64,000 nt of DNA. Source: Chamaea fasciata. Taxonomy: Eukaryota > Chordata > Aves > Passeriformes > Sylviidae. The stretch spans positions 6,682,501 through 6,746,500 of the forward strand of contig JARCOQ010000016.1 in the NCBI GenBank assembly GCA_029207755.1, in the 5' to 3' direction. The position numbers were made by a program, and so were the translations under genes. The notes beneath the pieces were generated by a model. That model did not search any database, was not told the origin of the DNA, and was given only the letters and a program-made list of their open reading frames with translations. Shown one piece after another: positions 34,701 through 49,700 of the stretch; the stretch's first letter is position 1, and every line of letters begins with the position of its first letter.

Positions 34701-37700
34701 CAGGTCTGCAACTGCCCAGCTGTACAGCCAAAGGATGGATACACATCCCAAAAAACACAGCGCTAAAAAACCCCCACAAACAACAACAAAAAAAAAAGCG
34801 AGGCAACGGGGAAGTAGTGCCATGCACCCCACAGAAACATCCTTCAAAACTGCAGTCTGTCTCCTTCCATTTCTTGTAGACACGTCCAAAGAGCTCTTAA
34901 GGATGAGCCTCTGCAGACTTCTCTGAAGTCCCATTCTGGTTGCAAAAGGTCCCATTCTCTGAAGTCCCATTCTGCTTCAGCTTCTAGCAAAATCACAGAA
35001 GTCTTTACAGAGACTAAGTTGCAAAATTTGCGTCTAAAGTCTTTATCTTCTCAAAAATGCCAGGGTTTTAAATCAGTGGAGAGCAGAACTGTTTGCCAGC
35101 TGGTTCCCTCTGCCTTCCCATGGTATTTTCTTGCCCCTCCTATATAATACACACTGCTATTTCATCTCCCTAATTAGGGGGTGGAGCACCATGGTCTGAA
35201 ATATATTTAATCTGCGCTTAAAGCTAGTGAAGGGTTCTACACAGCATGTACAGACATCACTAGAACCTCCCAAACATCACCTGCAGCCTCTGCACCACAC
35301 GGTGGCACTGAAGATCGAGGAATTGCAGCCTGCATGGTCCCTTAAAGGCAGTAAACTGTGACATCCTCCACTTCCCCGGGGGAGAAATGGTGCTCCAAGG
35401 AATGCAAGAGGGAACCCTCCAGTTCACAGCAGCAGTCTGAGCCTGCTGGGGTTGGCAGGGCTGGCAGCAGCCCACAGGGAAGGCAGCACAAGAGATGCCA
35501 CTGGGGAAAGCTTTCTCCTTCCAACAGGCAGACTGCTGTGTTCTTCATGGTAAGGTCTCTGCAGCTGCCTGTGGAAGAGGTGAGGAACCAGCCATTTCCT
35601 CAAGGGCTATTCTGGCACTTCCTAAGGCCACTTTTCTCTGTGGGCACTGCAGGCTGGGCCAGCTCTGGCTTCCTGCTGTTGTTCAGGGCCTTCTGTTTTG
35701 CCACAAAAATCAGGATGGCAGGAGAGAATTTGCTGCAGTCTATTGCTCTTCTGCAAGAGTAGAAAACTCAGTGCCATTTTAACAGCTGCCTGTGGTGCAG
35801 CAGCCAGTCAGTGAAGGTTTGCTAAAGACTTACTGATTAATCTGGTTTTCATCATTAATACCAGTTCCAATCTGCAAGTGTCTCACCTGCCCATGCTGCT
35901 GACAACAAGACAGTTCCTGCTTTCCATTATCTATGCAAGTCAGTCACCTCAGCATGAGCAAAGCTACAAAGGCAAGTGTAAACTGCTTCTTATTCCAGTT
36001 CTCTTCCCCACAGCAGAACAAATGCCTCAAGGCAACGTAAGAGAGTAAGAATTTTACAGAGAGAGCAATAGTTCAAGCATTACCTCCATATTACAGCTAT
36101 AATCATTCATCTAACTTGACTCACAGCCCTACAATGTGCTCAATACTCTGCACACAGAGTATTCCAGAGCAGTAAGGTTCAGATGTTAGTATCAACCACA
36201 GCCAGAGAAAAACACAACCATTTTTTTCTTCCTGTTAGACCTGTGCTTATAAAGCCTCATCCCTCACACTCCCGGGATCATGTGGGAATGAACTCCATAT
36301 GCTCATGGGCACAAGTCCAGCAGCCAGTCTTCACTGGGAAAGAGCTCAACAGTGCTACAGGATCTAAACCCTCTCTGTACCTCTTTTGCTGCCAAGTGTG
36401 TGGGACGCTGCAGACAATGGAACTGAACATGAGGGCTGTGACAAAGGAGAAGAGAACCAGGTAGATGAGGCCTTCCACTCCATCATAGCAGAAGCCTGTC
36501 AGAGCCTGGACGTAATCCTGCAGAGGGAAAGGAGCAGAGTTTCCTGATCACTGCAGAGTTAACACTGAACTCCAACTCAAAAGCCTTTCTCCAGACTACA
36601 CTCTCTGAAACAACTCAGAGACATCACACTCCCTTTTTCTAGAGCATAATTCTATTTTAATTTCAGGGACTCGAGTGTTTTTCATAAATGATCTAACCCT
36701 TGTTTTCCCTCACAAAGACCAGCTTGGATTTAGACACAGAAATATTTTCAACCGCCCACAATAAGACTTTAAGAGGAGCAAAAATAAACAGCCAAGGCAA
36801 ACATCCACCCAACCGAGATACAATATTTTTCATTAAGCCTTTCAACTCCCTCACAATGTGCCATGCCCAAGAACAGAAGCATGAACTGTCTATGTCTCTG
36901 CCTTTAGAGAGGCAGTGAGGACAACAGCAAGGCCATGCTACACTGCTCTTAAGTGCTCTAAGGCACTGCACTCCATGGCAAGGGCAGCAAGTTACTTCCC
37001 ATACACAAAAAATCCCAGGCCTGAAGGCCTCTATGGCTGCAGCTTGTAGATGTATGAAGGCATGCCACCTAGCTTCCTATGTTGATCTTTAAACTCAAAG
37101 CTAACTTGATCTAAATTCTCATTCCCCTTTCTGCTAGAATCAGTAAGCAAAAAGCTATTGCAAATTCCCACCAGAGATTTGGAACTCCAAACCAATACAG
37201 GCTCCACACCCCTTTTGTTCTTTCTTAGCTCAAGCCCAGCTACCAAGAACTCACCAAATGCAGACTCCGACAGTCTACTAAAGCTGTCAGCTGCTGCAAG
37301 TTGATCTCTGTTGAATTCAAAACCTCCTGGATCCGAGTAAGATACTCCTGCAAACAAGAAGCCAGTGATTAGTGCCAGGGAATGCTTAGCAGGAGCTGAT
37401 CCTGGGTTCTGGACAGATTTGAAGGAAGCCCCAAAGAACAGGGAGAGCACGCTTGAGGAGAGTTACCTTGGAGGTGGGGTGCTCCTTGGTCGCTGACCTC
37501 ATGAGTTCCGACACATCATCCTGCATTTCTACCAAAGCCTTATGACTTCCTGACAGCTTCTGCTCAACACAAAACATGCAATGTTTCAGCAGGTCAGGCC
37601 ACATGGACCAACAGATCTCCCGGGAAAAGACTGAAATCCTATTTCCCAAATACTGAAGCATCATCTGTATGAATGGTACTAGCTAAAGATGTCCCAACTG

Positions 37701-40700
37701 ACATGAGTGCAGCTGCAATAGGGTTAAGTTTGACTCTTAGCAAACTGGAAGAAGTACAGACAGAGAGAAGAGGAGAAGGGAAGAACCAAAAGGAAAAAAA
37801 AAAAAAAACAAAAAACACAAACCCACAAAGAAAGAACAAAATACATTCACAAAAAATGTACACACAGCTGGGGCTGGCTCTAGGACAGAAGGGAAGGAGA
37901 AAGAAAGGACACAAAGCACTCAAGTTCTCACCACAGAACACAGCTGGATTTTTTTACTAAATCAGATGGATGAAAAAGACATAAGGTTAACTGTAGAAGT
38001 TGTTTGTATTAGGGTGCAGCCTTCACATCCCTTTAAAGCACCATGAGGATTTCACATGCAATAGCATGTCAGGGAGTACACAGAGCAACCAGAAATGCAA
38101 CAGATGGCAGAGGTGCATCAAACCACAGCCTGAAGTGTTCTTACCCCACCCTTTAAAACAGAGGAAGACAAGATTTTGAAAAAATCCTAAATATAAATGG
38201 TGAAGCAGCTGGTGTCTGCCAAATGGTGGGTGGTGTGGGCCCGTTCTGGCCTCTGATGCATACCACAAAGATTGGAATGGGCCCAGGTGCTGTTCTTCTG
38301 CCCCCACACAAAAGAATAATGACTCACATTTATACCTCAGGATAAATCCCTTGGATGTTCAAAGGTTTGTAAGAGGCATCTGTGAAAAACACTCCTTCAC
38401 CCGCAGAAGCGACTGCATTTTGGGAGTGGAGTGTTATCACTGTTTAACCCAAAAGACCCTTCAGGAAGGGATTCAAAGCAGCAATTACAGAGTTGCCCAA
38501 GCTGGCATTAATTGTGATGCTGTGTCTCCACAGTGCTGCCCTTTAGACAAGTGCCTTGTAAGCAGAGATAACACCAACAAAGCCATTACACACCACATTA
38601 CACCACAACACACACAGGCCCTTCTAAGGGGGTGTCCTGGGCCTGAGGCTGTGCAGGTAGTGATGAAGTTGGAAAAAACTCCTCCCTAAAATCACAGTGC
38701 CACCTCCTGCACAGCTGGGAAGTAGCTACCAACAGTCAGAGTGCTCCCTGAAGCAAACAGCCTGGAGCTGGCTGCATGCTGGCACCAAGAGCACTTCACC
38801 TGCAGCCTGCAGGGTGAGGAGAGCCAGGGGTGGAAGGAATTAGGGTGCTCACACTCACCTGCTGGAAAGGGTTGGGGTACCCAGCACTACAGGTCATGTA
38901 ATAGCGGAGAGTCTCTGTGAAGACACAAGAGGAGAAGGTCAGGCCAGGTCAGTCATTCCAGCTTTGCAGTGTGGGTCTGCTCCACTCAAAGTTAGATGGA
39001 ACACAGAAAAAAGTTTTATTCAGAAGTTGGCACTACCCATCACATAAACCTAAGACAAGACATCAGTCTAGGACAAGTTCAACTACACTACAGTGAAGAC
39101 ATAGTCATAAACTTCCAGAGAAGACTGTTACTGTGCTCTGCTAACAACATCATTTGTTTCCAGGCTTGAAGACACAGCTGTGTTCCTCTTCACTCAAACC
39201 AGCCTGGTGCCCTCATGAGCCCTCTACAGCACTACATCAACTGCCAGCACGCACAAATTACAAATACCAGGCTTCCCCCTGCCATCCTCAATAATATTAT
39301 CAAGGAAGGGAAGCTCTGAGAGACTTGATCATCCAAATGCCTTTAGATTCTTCCTCAAACATTTACAGTTCCTCTTCAGATGAATATGAGCATGCCAGCT
39401 CAGCAAAAGCAAGGGTGATGTTGGTGTGGTAAAGACTACAAAAGCCCTAAAACACACAAACCCTCTGCATTCCCCCCTCCACCAGCATCTTTTCCTCCAT
39501 TCTTTATAATCTTCTGTCTGTGACTTTCAGTAATGCATATTCCAAGGCTGCACAGTTATCCTGATGAGTCCCAGCTCAGAAATCCGTAAAAAGGCACAAC
39601 CAGAAGCAAGCAGAGCTGTGAAGGAAGCAGACCTGACTGCATCCTGACTCTGCCACACTTCCCATAAATATTGAATGCACCTTTCGGCAAGGCAGCACGC
39701 TGGAGACCGAGTGCTACAACACAGCCTGTCAGCCCCTGAGTGCTGGCAATGCAACCTGACAGCTGTTATTTATAATTCATTAGCCTACTCTGGGGCAGCT
39801 CCTGCCAGCTGCTCCATCTCCCTCCCACCGACTCTTTCTCTGGGACGACTTAACATCTCCCCAGCCAAGCCTCTAAGCAGCAATTAGCAAATTCTGGGCA
39901 GACAGGAGGGCAGCAAGAACTGCTTTGTGCCTGACTTTGGGCAGACCACAGAAGTGACTGTCCACAAGCACTGAGCCAAGGAAAGGGCTGCTCCTCCCCG
40001 GCTCATAAATCACACACAATGGCTGTGTGAAAATGGATTAAAACACACCTGCACTGAGAGAACAGCAACAGCAACCCACAGCATCACACATGGTGACCCA
40101 AAGGAGCTGCGATCTTGTCACCTATTTATTTTAAACCAACAAAGCCACTAAAAGTTTCTCTTAAGCTCCCACAGTGGTATCAAGTTTACATCGCCTTTTT
40201 AAGTGCACTAAGTTGCATGACATTCTGCTAATGCAAAGCTCTAGAAATGTTTCTTGAGGGCCTTCTGGACCGTCCCTGGTGGGCAGATTAGAGATGAGAG
40301 TTCCTGATATCATAGTTCGCAGCTTGTAAGCTCAGGATAAAGATTGCTGGTTACAAGTGAAGCAAAAAGCAGCACAGTGAAATAAGTGCTTGCCTTGCTT
40401 CACCCTGGAAGGCAGGATCAACAAGGATTCACTGTGGTAGCGCTGGCTTTGCTGCTGACAAGTGTGACACTCTACATAAAACATGCTTCCCAAAATGGCA
40501 CAGCCATCGGGAGCAGCTTTCCCCTGCACTGAACCCGAGCTGGGCTGCTTTAAATCTGTGGCTACAACAGGCAGTGAAGCTGCCTTCAGGTGATCCTGGA
40601 CTGCAAAGCCTGGAAATTAACAGGACCACATCCCCTGCCTCCATGCCACCAGGGAAAGAGGAAGGAGCAGGAGGCACCTTCACCTGTTTTAAAGCTGGTG

Positions 40701-43700
40701 GAAGCTATCCTGCACATCACCAAATCTCATATTTCTGACCAGAAAACAGCTGCACTAATCCATCCTTTGCTAACAGCTCCAGGCAATTTCTTTCTATAAT
40801 TATCTTTCTGGTGCATTTTCCTCTCAAGGAAAATTCCTAAAGGTTGATCTGATTTTTGAAGCTGGCCTTTAGGCAATCTAGTTCATAGCAGAAGGGTTAG
40901 GCAGGGTCACATCTGCAGCTGCCCATGCCTGCTAGCAGCAATCCTCCTGACTCTTGGTGCATGGCCATTGTGGGAGCAGAAGGCAAGGAAGGGAACTACC
41001 TAAAATGCTTTATTTTTGCAAAGTCTGTTTTTCCTAGAAAGGAAAGTAGAGCTTCCTACTAAAGACAGCTTCAGCTGCTAGAACTACTTACTGCTTCTGC
41101 AACCATGGAGACCTACTACTCACTTCAAAGCCCAGCCAAAATGCAAAAATGGTATTATGCACCTGCCAAAAGGCAGTGAGGTCTGTAGAGAGCAATGAGA
41201 AAAAAAAGATCCTAGTTCCCAAAAAAAATTCCTCACACCTAGAACAGCTTCTCCCAGCTCTTCATCTCTAATTGAACATTCTCTTAGCAGTGCTCATTTT
41301 GCCTGTACACCCAGATGAGGCTGTCTCTGTGGGTTCAGTCATCAGAGAAAGCAGCTGCAGTGTCAAAGGAAGGCAGCTCTTTTGGCTGGAGTTTCTTGCC
41401 CAGGTAACACTCTCCACCAGTTTTGTTCCCCCAAGGCACCAGTCTGACAACAAAGGGATGTGTCTGCATAATATTTAATTTCTCTGATACATCCTATTTT
41501 TGTATTGGTAAAAGCAAAGAGTTTGAAATTGCTCCATTTGCCCTCCGCTCAAAGCTTTCTGCTTGTCAGGAGTCCCACAACACCAGACAGGAAAACAGCT
41601 TCTCAATGCCAACATCAGCTCAGCAGGATTCTCTAGAGCACTTCTTTGGGCAAACTCTTCCCTGCAGTGTACTCTGAGCTCAGGCAATAACTGTGCAGAC
41701 ACCACTGCCCCCACCTGAGGTTTTGCCCTGATCTTACTCCTAGACAGAGGTGGTGATGGTGTCAGTCCTTTGGTTTTTTCAGCTCTGCACTACCAAGATG
41801 AGATTATTGCAACAGTGGGAGGCCACTTAGGAGGGTGGGCATGACAGGAACCCTTCCTGCTTCAATCTGAGCAGCTCAGCCTCAGCATCCAGCCTGAGCA
41901 GCTCGGCTGGACCGCAGCTGAAAGCCTCCATTATCCATCCTCTGAGGTTCACAGCTCCCTCAGATGAAGAGAGTGGCTGTTCACCAGGCAGACTTCTGGT
42001 AAGAGAATGTGGAGAAAGCTCTTCCTGTTGTTTAGACAGATTGTGCCTTTTTATTTAATTTTATGCAACAAGTCATCAGATAATAATATAATATCAGTGA
42101 AAAAGGATGGGACTAGAAGATGGCCTCCTGCTTCGAAAATAAACATCTTGGCTGCACCAAGTCTTTTTACTAGCAGCAGGAGCTGATTATACAGGCACTG
42201 TTCAATTCCATTGCCTTTATCTCAGTTAAGGAATACAGGTTGAGTTAGGCTCATACATCAGCTTCTTCTGCAAAATTATTTAAGTATTTCCTTCTCCCAG
42301 AAACCTGCAATAAAGTTCTTTGCCTCCCTTTTCTTCCCCCATCATTTTTTTAATGCAGCACATTTTACCTGCAAAACAAGAACATCTCTAGCTAAAAACA
42401 TGACAGTAATAATGCACTTAATCAGATTATTCTCAGCTCCATTAATTCCATGTAGATTTGAATACAGCAGTTAATACATAAACAAGAATATTAACATACT
42501 AGTTGCCCAGTATTCAACTCAGTTTTTTTTCTGTGAAAACTACAACCACCAGCAGCAAAAACACACCTCAAATATCGATGACTCAGTCCCAGGCTGAATG
42601 TCAGAGCATAGAGAACCTTACAATACATTGTGTGTAACAACAGCAACTAAAAATAGTGATGAAAGAGAAAAAAATGACCCAGCACTACCAAGCTTCTTAG
42701 GATTACTTGCTGGTTCTTGCATCCTTAAAATTAGATGGCAGCACCCAGCCCAGCAGGCCAGACCCCAGCCCTGGCAAATACCCCAGCAAGGCTCTCAGCC
42801 CAGCTCCAGCTGAAGTGATTGTCACAGCAAATGTGATTCCTACATCTGTGATAACTCCCCATGGATTCTTCTTCCATGACCTACCTGAGCCCCTCCAGCC
42901 ACTCATACTCTCTTTTAGTGTGTCTACACTGCTGGTAGAGTTGGAGACCATCATCCGAAAAGCAGAGAGAGCAACCCAGAGGGCATAAAGCACTAGAACC
43001 AGGGGCTTTCAAACAGGCCCCCTCCTCTGAAAGGACAGCGGGGTGCTGGCTCCCAGCTGACTGTCCCTGTCTCCTGGAGCTCCTCACTCTCCTACATACG
43101 GCTCAGCTGATCACAAAGCAGCTGCTACCATTTGCAGCCAAGGGATACTAACACTTATTCCAGACTTTTAAAGAGGTTTTATTGGGATTGAAGTGTAATT
43201 GCCACACTGCAGTCCTCATGTCATCATTTTCCTTCCTGCTCAGATGCATGGGAAGATCTAAACATTGAGGACCAAGAGCTATTTCCATGACTTCCCCATG
43301 ATAAACTGTGACACAGCACTAAAAATCCACATAGGAAGACAGAAGATTCAACCACCTTCCAGCCAGCTGCCTGGTGCTATGGCAGGCTCAGAAGTTGGAC
43401 AAATTTCCTTCTGGGGAAAGGAGAAGGTGCTCACCAATGCTCCAGGGTGCCTGGCAGCAGGAGCTGACACACTCAGAGCCCATGGAGGGGCCACCCTTCC
43501 AACCCAGGCCTGTGGCAGCACCTGCTCTCCCTCCTCTTCACCATTTCCCTTAGAGCCATTCAGTGTTATTCATGGAGCTTCAACAACTGTTCTGTGGTGG
43601 TGCTGCAGGAGCAGAGCCTGTTTTCCCCTGGGGGAGCCAAGTGTCCCTGCTGGGGAATGCAGGAGGAGGGACGGAATGCCAGCCCTGCACTCCCTGTCAG

Positions 43701-46700
43701 CCTCCAAAGGAACCACAGTGATCAATGGAAAACCACAGGAGCCCAGCAGACAAGGACAACTGAAGTGGAGAAGCAGCACACAGGGGCCTTTCTTTAGTTC
43801 CCCAGGGTCAATCTGATTGTTACCAAACATGCTCCAGAGCCAATCTGGGTTACCAAATTATCACAGCACGCAGCTGGCAGTAGCATCACATATTTCCCCT
43901 TTGCCTCACTGACCCACTTGCTTCCTTGAGAAACCAGGAAACCAGCTAGGCACCTGAAGCCACATCTTTGTCACCTTCGCAGCCAAGAGAGGATTTTCAC
44001 CTTATGCTAAACACTCATTCTCTTCCTTCACCACATTTCTGTGTTGCCAAGAGAGCTGCCTGGCTCTAACATCTCCTTCCCACAAAGCCAATAAATAAGC
44101 CACTCCAAAAATAAGATGTCAGGTTGAAATATCAACCTGTACCTATTCTTTTACACTACATTCTGCCTCCAGACATTTATGTTTTTTATTGTTTCCAATC
44201 CCTACATCCTCAGCCACAGCTACATACCTAATTTCCTACCAGTGGCACAGCGAGAGACAACGTTTGGCTAAGCACAGACCTTCTGCACACACAGCAAAAG
44301 CTCTCTGGTTCCACCAAATAAGAACCAGCAAAAACACAAGTTACTCCTTTTACAAATCAGTGTCATTGCCTATTTGTGTTTTACCATACACAGAACTACA
44401 TAAAGGAACAGTTGGGGGAGAGAAGGCAGGAAAAAAAGTTAACTTTGTAAACTAAGCAGCAAACTCGGTCCTAAAAATACTTTTCCTTTTCATTATTGTA
44501 TCTCTGCTGGCAGGCACCCAACCACCTTTTTGTTAAGGCATGGTTCTGGATGCCATCTTTGCCCCACTGAGGTTCAAATTGGAGGCATCCCTCACCTCAC
44601 CAACCACTTCAGTCTAAATTAGGAGCAACAAACCCCGAAGATATCAGTGCTTCAGCTGGAAGCCACTGAGATGCAGGCACGTGCTTTAAGTGGGACAGGA
44701 TACACAAAGCGGTCAAAATACTGCATTTATAATGGAAAGGGAAATTCATACTTCTTTGTGGCTGTTTCCATTCACTGACCCTTCAAAAAGGCTACTATTT
44801 ACAGCCACCATTAAGAGAAAAAAAAAATATATATAAACTGTTGATAAAAGATATAAAAATATGTATGCTAGATTCAGGAATGCAGAGCCAAGAGCAAGGT
44901 TTAAAAATGACAACTCAAACTGCACACTGCTACTGTCACAGTTCTGTCACTTAGAGAGGAGAACAAGAATGCTACATTTAATGCAAAATAATCCAATAAT
45001 CCAGAGACTTCTGTTGTGCCATTTTTTCAGTTATTTCCACCTAAGGGTCAAGGCAGGGGAAAGGTTCTGAAGGTGTTTCTGATGCACACATGCACACTTC
45101 TGACCAGAACGCTGTTTTTCCAGAGCTCCACAAATTTTGTTTCCTCTGTGTGCCAGCTCCTCTGTTTCAAACACGGCCTAAAATTCTCAGTCACTGCCAT
45201 GCTCCTGTGTGACAGCTGGAGCTGCAGAACCCCCGTGCCAAAGCCATCCCCAACACTCACCAGCACTGAGCACTGCATTCTCCTCAACCACTTTGGAGAC
45301 ATAAGCATCAGGGTTGATACAGAAGTCACTGGAGCCCTGGAGAGATGGGAGACAAAAGGCAAAGGGAATATCAAAGCACACCAGCATCAAAGAGCAGTTG
45401 AGACAGGTTAACATCAGGGAACCTTCTATTCTAGGGGTGTTTCAGATGCTGAGGTCTCTCATCACCATCCCCAGCAGCACTGCTTTACACAAGCACAGCA
45501 GTGCTGGAGTAATAGATATCACAGAGAAGGAGCAGCTCTGGACTTCTCCTGGATGCAAATTACTAGGACAGTTACTCAGATCAGGATATGCTGTAAAACA
45601 TGCACAGCACAACATTAATCTGCTGTCTGCTAAACCTGCAGAAAAGGGTGAATGGGATTTGGATGTGAGCCACTTACCACAGCCACAGCCAGCTCCAGGC
45701 CCAGGGATCCCCAGCTGACAATCAGGGCAAACACCCCAAGCAAGCACACCCTGTGGGAGACAAGACAGATGGCAGATGCAGCAGCTCTGGTTTCAAGCCG
45801 TTCCTTTCACTAGATGTATTATTTGGGGTCCAAAGCAATCACCAAACCCAAGAAATTGTCAACCACCAACTGCATGTTCAGATAAATAATCCTATTTTAG
45901 ATTTCATGGACAGCAACAACCAGAGACGTTCGTATCCAGCTGTTGGTTACCATATTACCTGCCCTAGAGCTACAAGGGAAGGGAGAAGTAGGGAAGAAAA
46001 GTATTATTCTGCTTCTGGCAGGGAAACCAAAGGCACAAAGCCACAGAGGTGGCAGTAGGGGAGGCAGATTGGCAGGAGGTTGACTACAGTCCCATCACTT
46101 CCACTGTTCCCACTCCGGACTTCATTTTCCAGGTCCAAAGATACCCAAAGAAAAATATGCTAAATAAAGAAAGTCCCTCAAAACTACACTGCTCCAAAAC
46201 TGGAGATATCTCTGCCATGTCTACAGTAAATGAGGCTGTTGGGTGTCAGCTCTCTATGGCTACAGATGGTGGGAGGGAACACAGCCTCTGTTAGCACACC
46301 TTTGTTCTGAGCTGGTGCAGCCGAACAGCACCCAAACATCCCACACAGCTCCAGGAGAGAGACAGTCACCTGCAGTGACTGGAACTACAGTTCAGGTGCC
46401 TACCACTGCCATGTGAGTCCATCTCTGCACAGACTTCAAGTTCTGCTCTGACAGCTGGACCTCATTACTGTCAGAAATAGTGGGACGTGTCAGAGGGATG
46501 CCAGAGCACTGCTCTCAGTGACATTCAGGAGCACACACTCATGGAAAAGGCTTTTGCACTTCCCAACCAGCACATTAACTCTTCACCCTTGCTGTCAGTA
46601 TGAGTGGTTGAGATATTTAGGCTATAATGCTCCTCAACTCCCTCAGGTACAGGGCTGCAGACTAATAAGCAGTTTCATTTTATCTGTTTCTATCTTCAAA

Positions 46701-49700
46701 GCAAAGAGACACTGGCTTGCTCTCTTAGGCATGCTTTTTCCCCTCAAGCTTTGAAACATAAGTAGATCTCTTCCCACCCACACCCTGAACAATACAAAAA
46801 CCTGCTCATAACCAAGACATTCTTTATTCAAACCTAGTACAACCATCTCTGTGAGGAAGGGACATATCATTTTTCTGCTACATTTGTCTTGCTGAATACT
46901 AGAGCTTTAAAAAAATAAACCTATGGGTCTCCATCAAAAAAAAACCCATAACCCTCAGTTTAGTAACTTATTTTAATTCCAAATAATCCTTATTCTGTGA
47001 GTGGATCTATGCCTCATCTTGCAGAAGTAAGGGAGGTTCACCAGACTGACATCTGTGCTGCACTCTGAAATGAGACACTAAAGACTTTATTATGCCTTTT
47101 CCAAATGGATGCAAAAATTATCAGCCATGGATCAGCAAGGTTCTTGGGTTTATGACATAAGGACAACACAGCTTGGTGCCTCCAGCTGAGCATGTTAATC
47201 AATAAGACACATTTGTTGTTTTACTTTAAATGAAGATGACTGGGTCAGTAACTGATTGCTTGGCTAAAAGATCTAAACCTGGCATTTCACCATCTTGCCT
47301 GGCTGTGATACACTTGTTTCTTTGTGCCATGTGCTCCCTTTAGGGAATGCCTTAATATGAACTTCTGGCTAAAGGGAAATGAGATTCTAATTTAAACCCC
47401 GGGTTTGCCATCTGTGCGTACACTTGGACTGTTGTCTGTATAGTCTGCCAGGTATGAAATCATCTGGTAAATAATAAATCTGGATACACATTCCAATTAT
47501 TAATGGCATCACCACGAACCAGGATAAACCCTTGGCCATGTCAGTTATCAAACTGTCACTGTGTTTATGATACCAGGATCTCTGCCAAATATGCCAAGCC
47601 ACAAGACAGGGAGAGGAAGAAATTTTTCCCGGAATGGGGCATTTTCAGTGCTTTTGAGAAACAGACACACATTAACATTGCAGCACCATGGCAACAAGAC
47701 TCCTTCTCATAACTGTGCAAACCATTGCTTGTTCTCAGTTTAACATTTCCTCAGGTGTGACAGCCCCAGGTAACGAGAGCAGATAGTGACACAGAAGGCA
47801 ATGCTGCAGGTTGCGTAGACACATGCAATGCTTATCATCAATTAACAAATGCCTTCCCAGCTGCAGAGAATTGAGGGGAGATTTTTTTAAAGCCTGTAAC
47901 TTTAAGGAAGGATGTTCACATTGTTGTCTCCCAGCAAATGGAAGCTTCCACTGGCACCCAGTGGGAAGCAGACAGCCTGGATGAGTTCCTCACCTTTGAT
48001 GAGGAGGCAATGAACACCAGCAGCATGGCATTCTATAGCTCAGGAACCTTCCTTGTATGAAGCCCTAACTATTTCCACAGAGCTACGCTCCACAATGTCT
48101 CTCTACTCAGAGGCAAGGGTAAGATGTTCAGTTTCAGATGTCCTTGATACCACCTGACAACAGGTAGAGGTTCCCACTAGCAGGCACTCGCATTCAGCTG
48201 ACTTTCCTTATGCCCTGTTCCCAGGTCAAGACTTACCCCATCAGAATGGCCCTGGAGTTCCTAATGAGCCCAAAGAGCACCAGCAAACATATCAGGACAT
48301 TAAACAGGAGCAGGCCCAGGTATCCCAGCCACCTGCAGCAAACAAAAAACACAGTCTGCAAAGGAAAACTGGTGTGCAAAAAGCACAGATCAAGGACTGT
48401 TGTGACTTCTGGGGAAAACACAGTCCTTCTCTTCTCCACTATCACCTCCAAAGATTAATCTTCAGAGAGCTCTGGATATTTGTGGGATTGGAAGTTGAGG
48501 CAGGTAAAAGCATTTACACAACACGCTCGGAGCAAACAGTTGTGGAGAAATGAGACTGCTAGTGTTTTCTTGTGGGATGTTATATGCACTGGTCATCATC
48601 AGAGGAAGAAAAGGCATTGCAGCCTCTTGAACTTCCTAGATGTTTGTTAGGAAATGCTTCAGTTATTCATTCCACATGTTTGGATAGAGATTTTCTTTTG
48701 TGGAATACAACTGATGTAATATCTTATTTAATTTGTTTAATAAAAAGGAATGTTAGGCTTTGGTATTAACTTAGAGAACTACTGCCATTTTCTACTCTAT
48801 TTAATGTGTTCTTTATGCACTTATTAGCACAGAGCAGAAGCTTTATCTGGGGCTGGTTTTTTTCCCCAGTGCTAGAACACAAACTACAGATTTTGTAGAT
48901 TGAGAATAAATTTCTCATCAGTTGGCAATAAAGACACTTAAGGAAAAGAAGCTGTGCATTTTGATTTAAACTGAATGCAGTCCTGCAGTTAGAAACAAAT
49001 CAGCTCTGTGGGCCAAGAGCACCTGCAGCAATATACAGAGCCTTTGGCTCAGCCACCCAGAGCACGCACATAATTTTTGCAAAACAAGCCAAAGCAGATG
49101 CTGCAACCACTACACTACAGCATGCTACACACCTGTACCAGTCATAGAGGTCAATCTGAATTGCTAGCTCCTCCAGAGACAGCTCGTCATTCTTCCAAAA
49201 GGGGATCTCAGTCGTTTGCCTGACCAGATCATCCAAGAGACTTTGCAGTTTCTGGACAATTTGCAGATAGTCTGTCTGCTTCTTGAACATCTCCTCCAGG
49301 ACCAGCAAGTTTGGTTCCACTGTTTGGTTCAGGGCCACTGCAGTGTCCAGAACCTATAGTATGGGAAAGAAAAAGGGGCATAAACAAATTTTAAAAAAAT
49401 AATTAAAACACAGGAAGCCAAGGAAGTAAAAAGGGAATTCAATCTTACTAGCAAGTCATGGGCAGCTTCCAGATTACCAGTCCTCTCTCTCAAGAGGCTC
49501 AGACTGCTTACCCTTCATAAGCAACTTAAATAAGGGAGATTGTTTGCAAGTAGTCCAATGATGGCACCTCAGCTGAGCCTTAACACATGCACATATTTTG
49601 CAGCCATCAGGGTTGCAGTATGATACCATGAAATTAGAGATAGCACAGGAACAACCAGTGGTACTAAAATGCTACATTTTACTAAGATTTGTCTGCTTTG

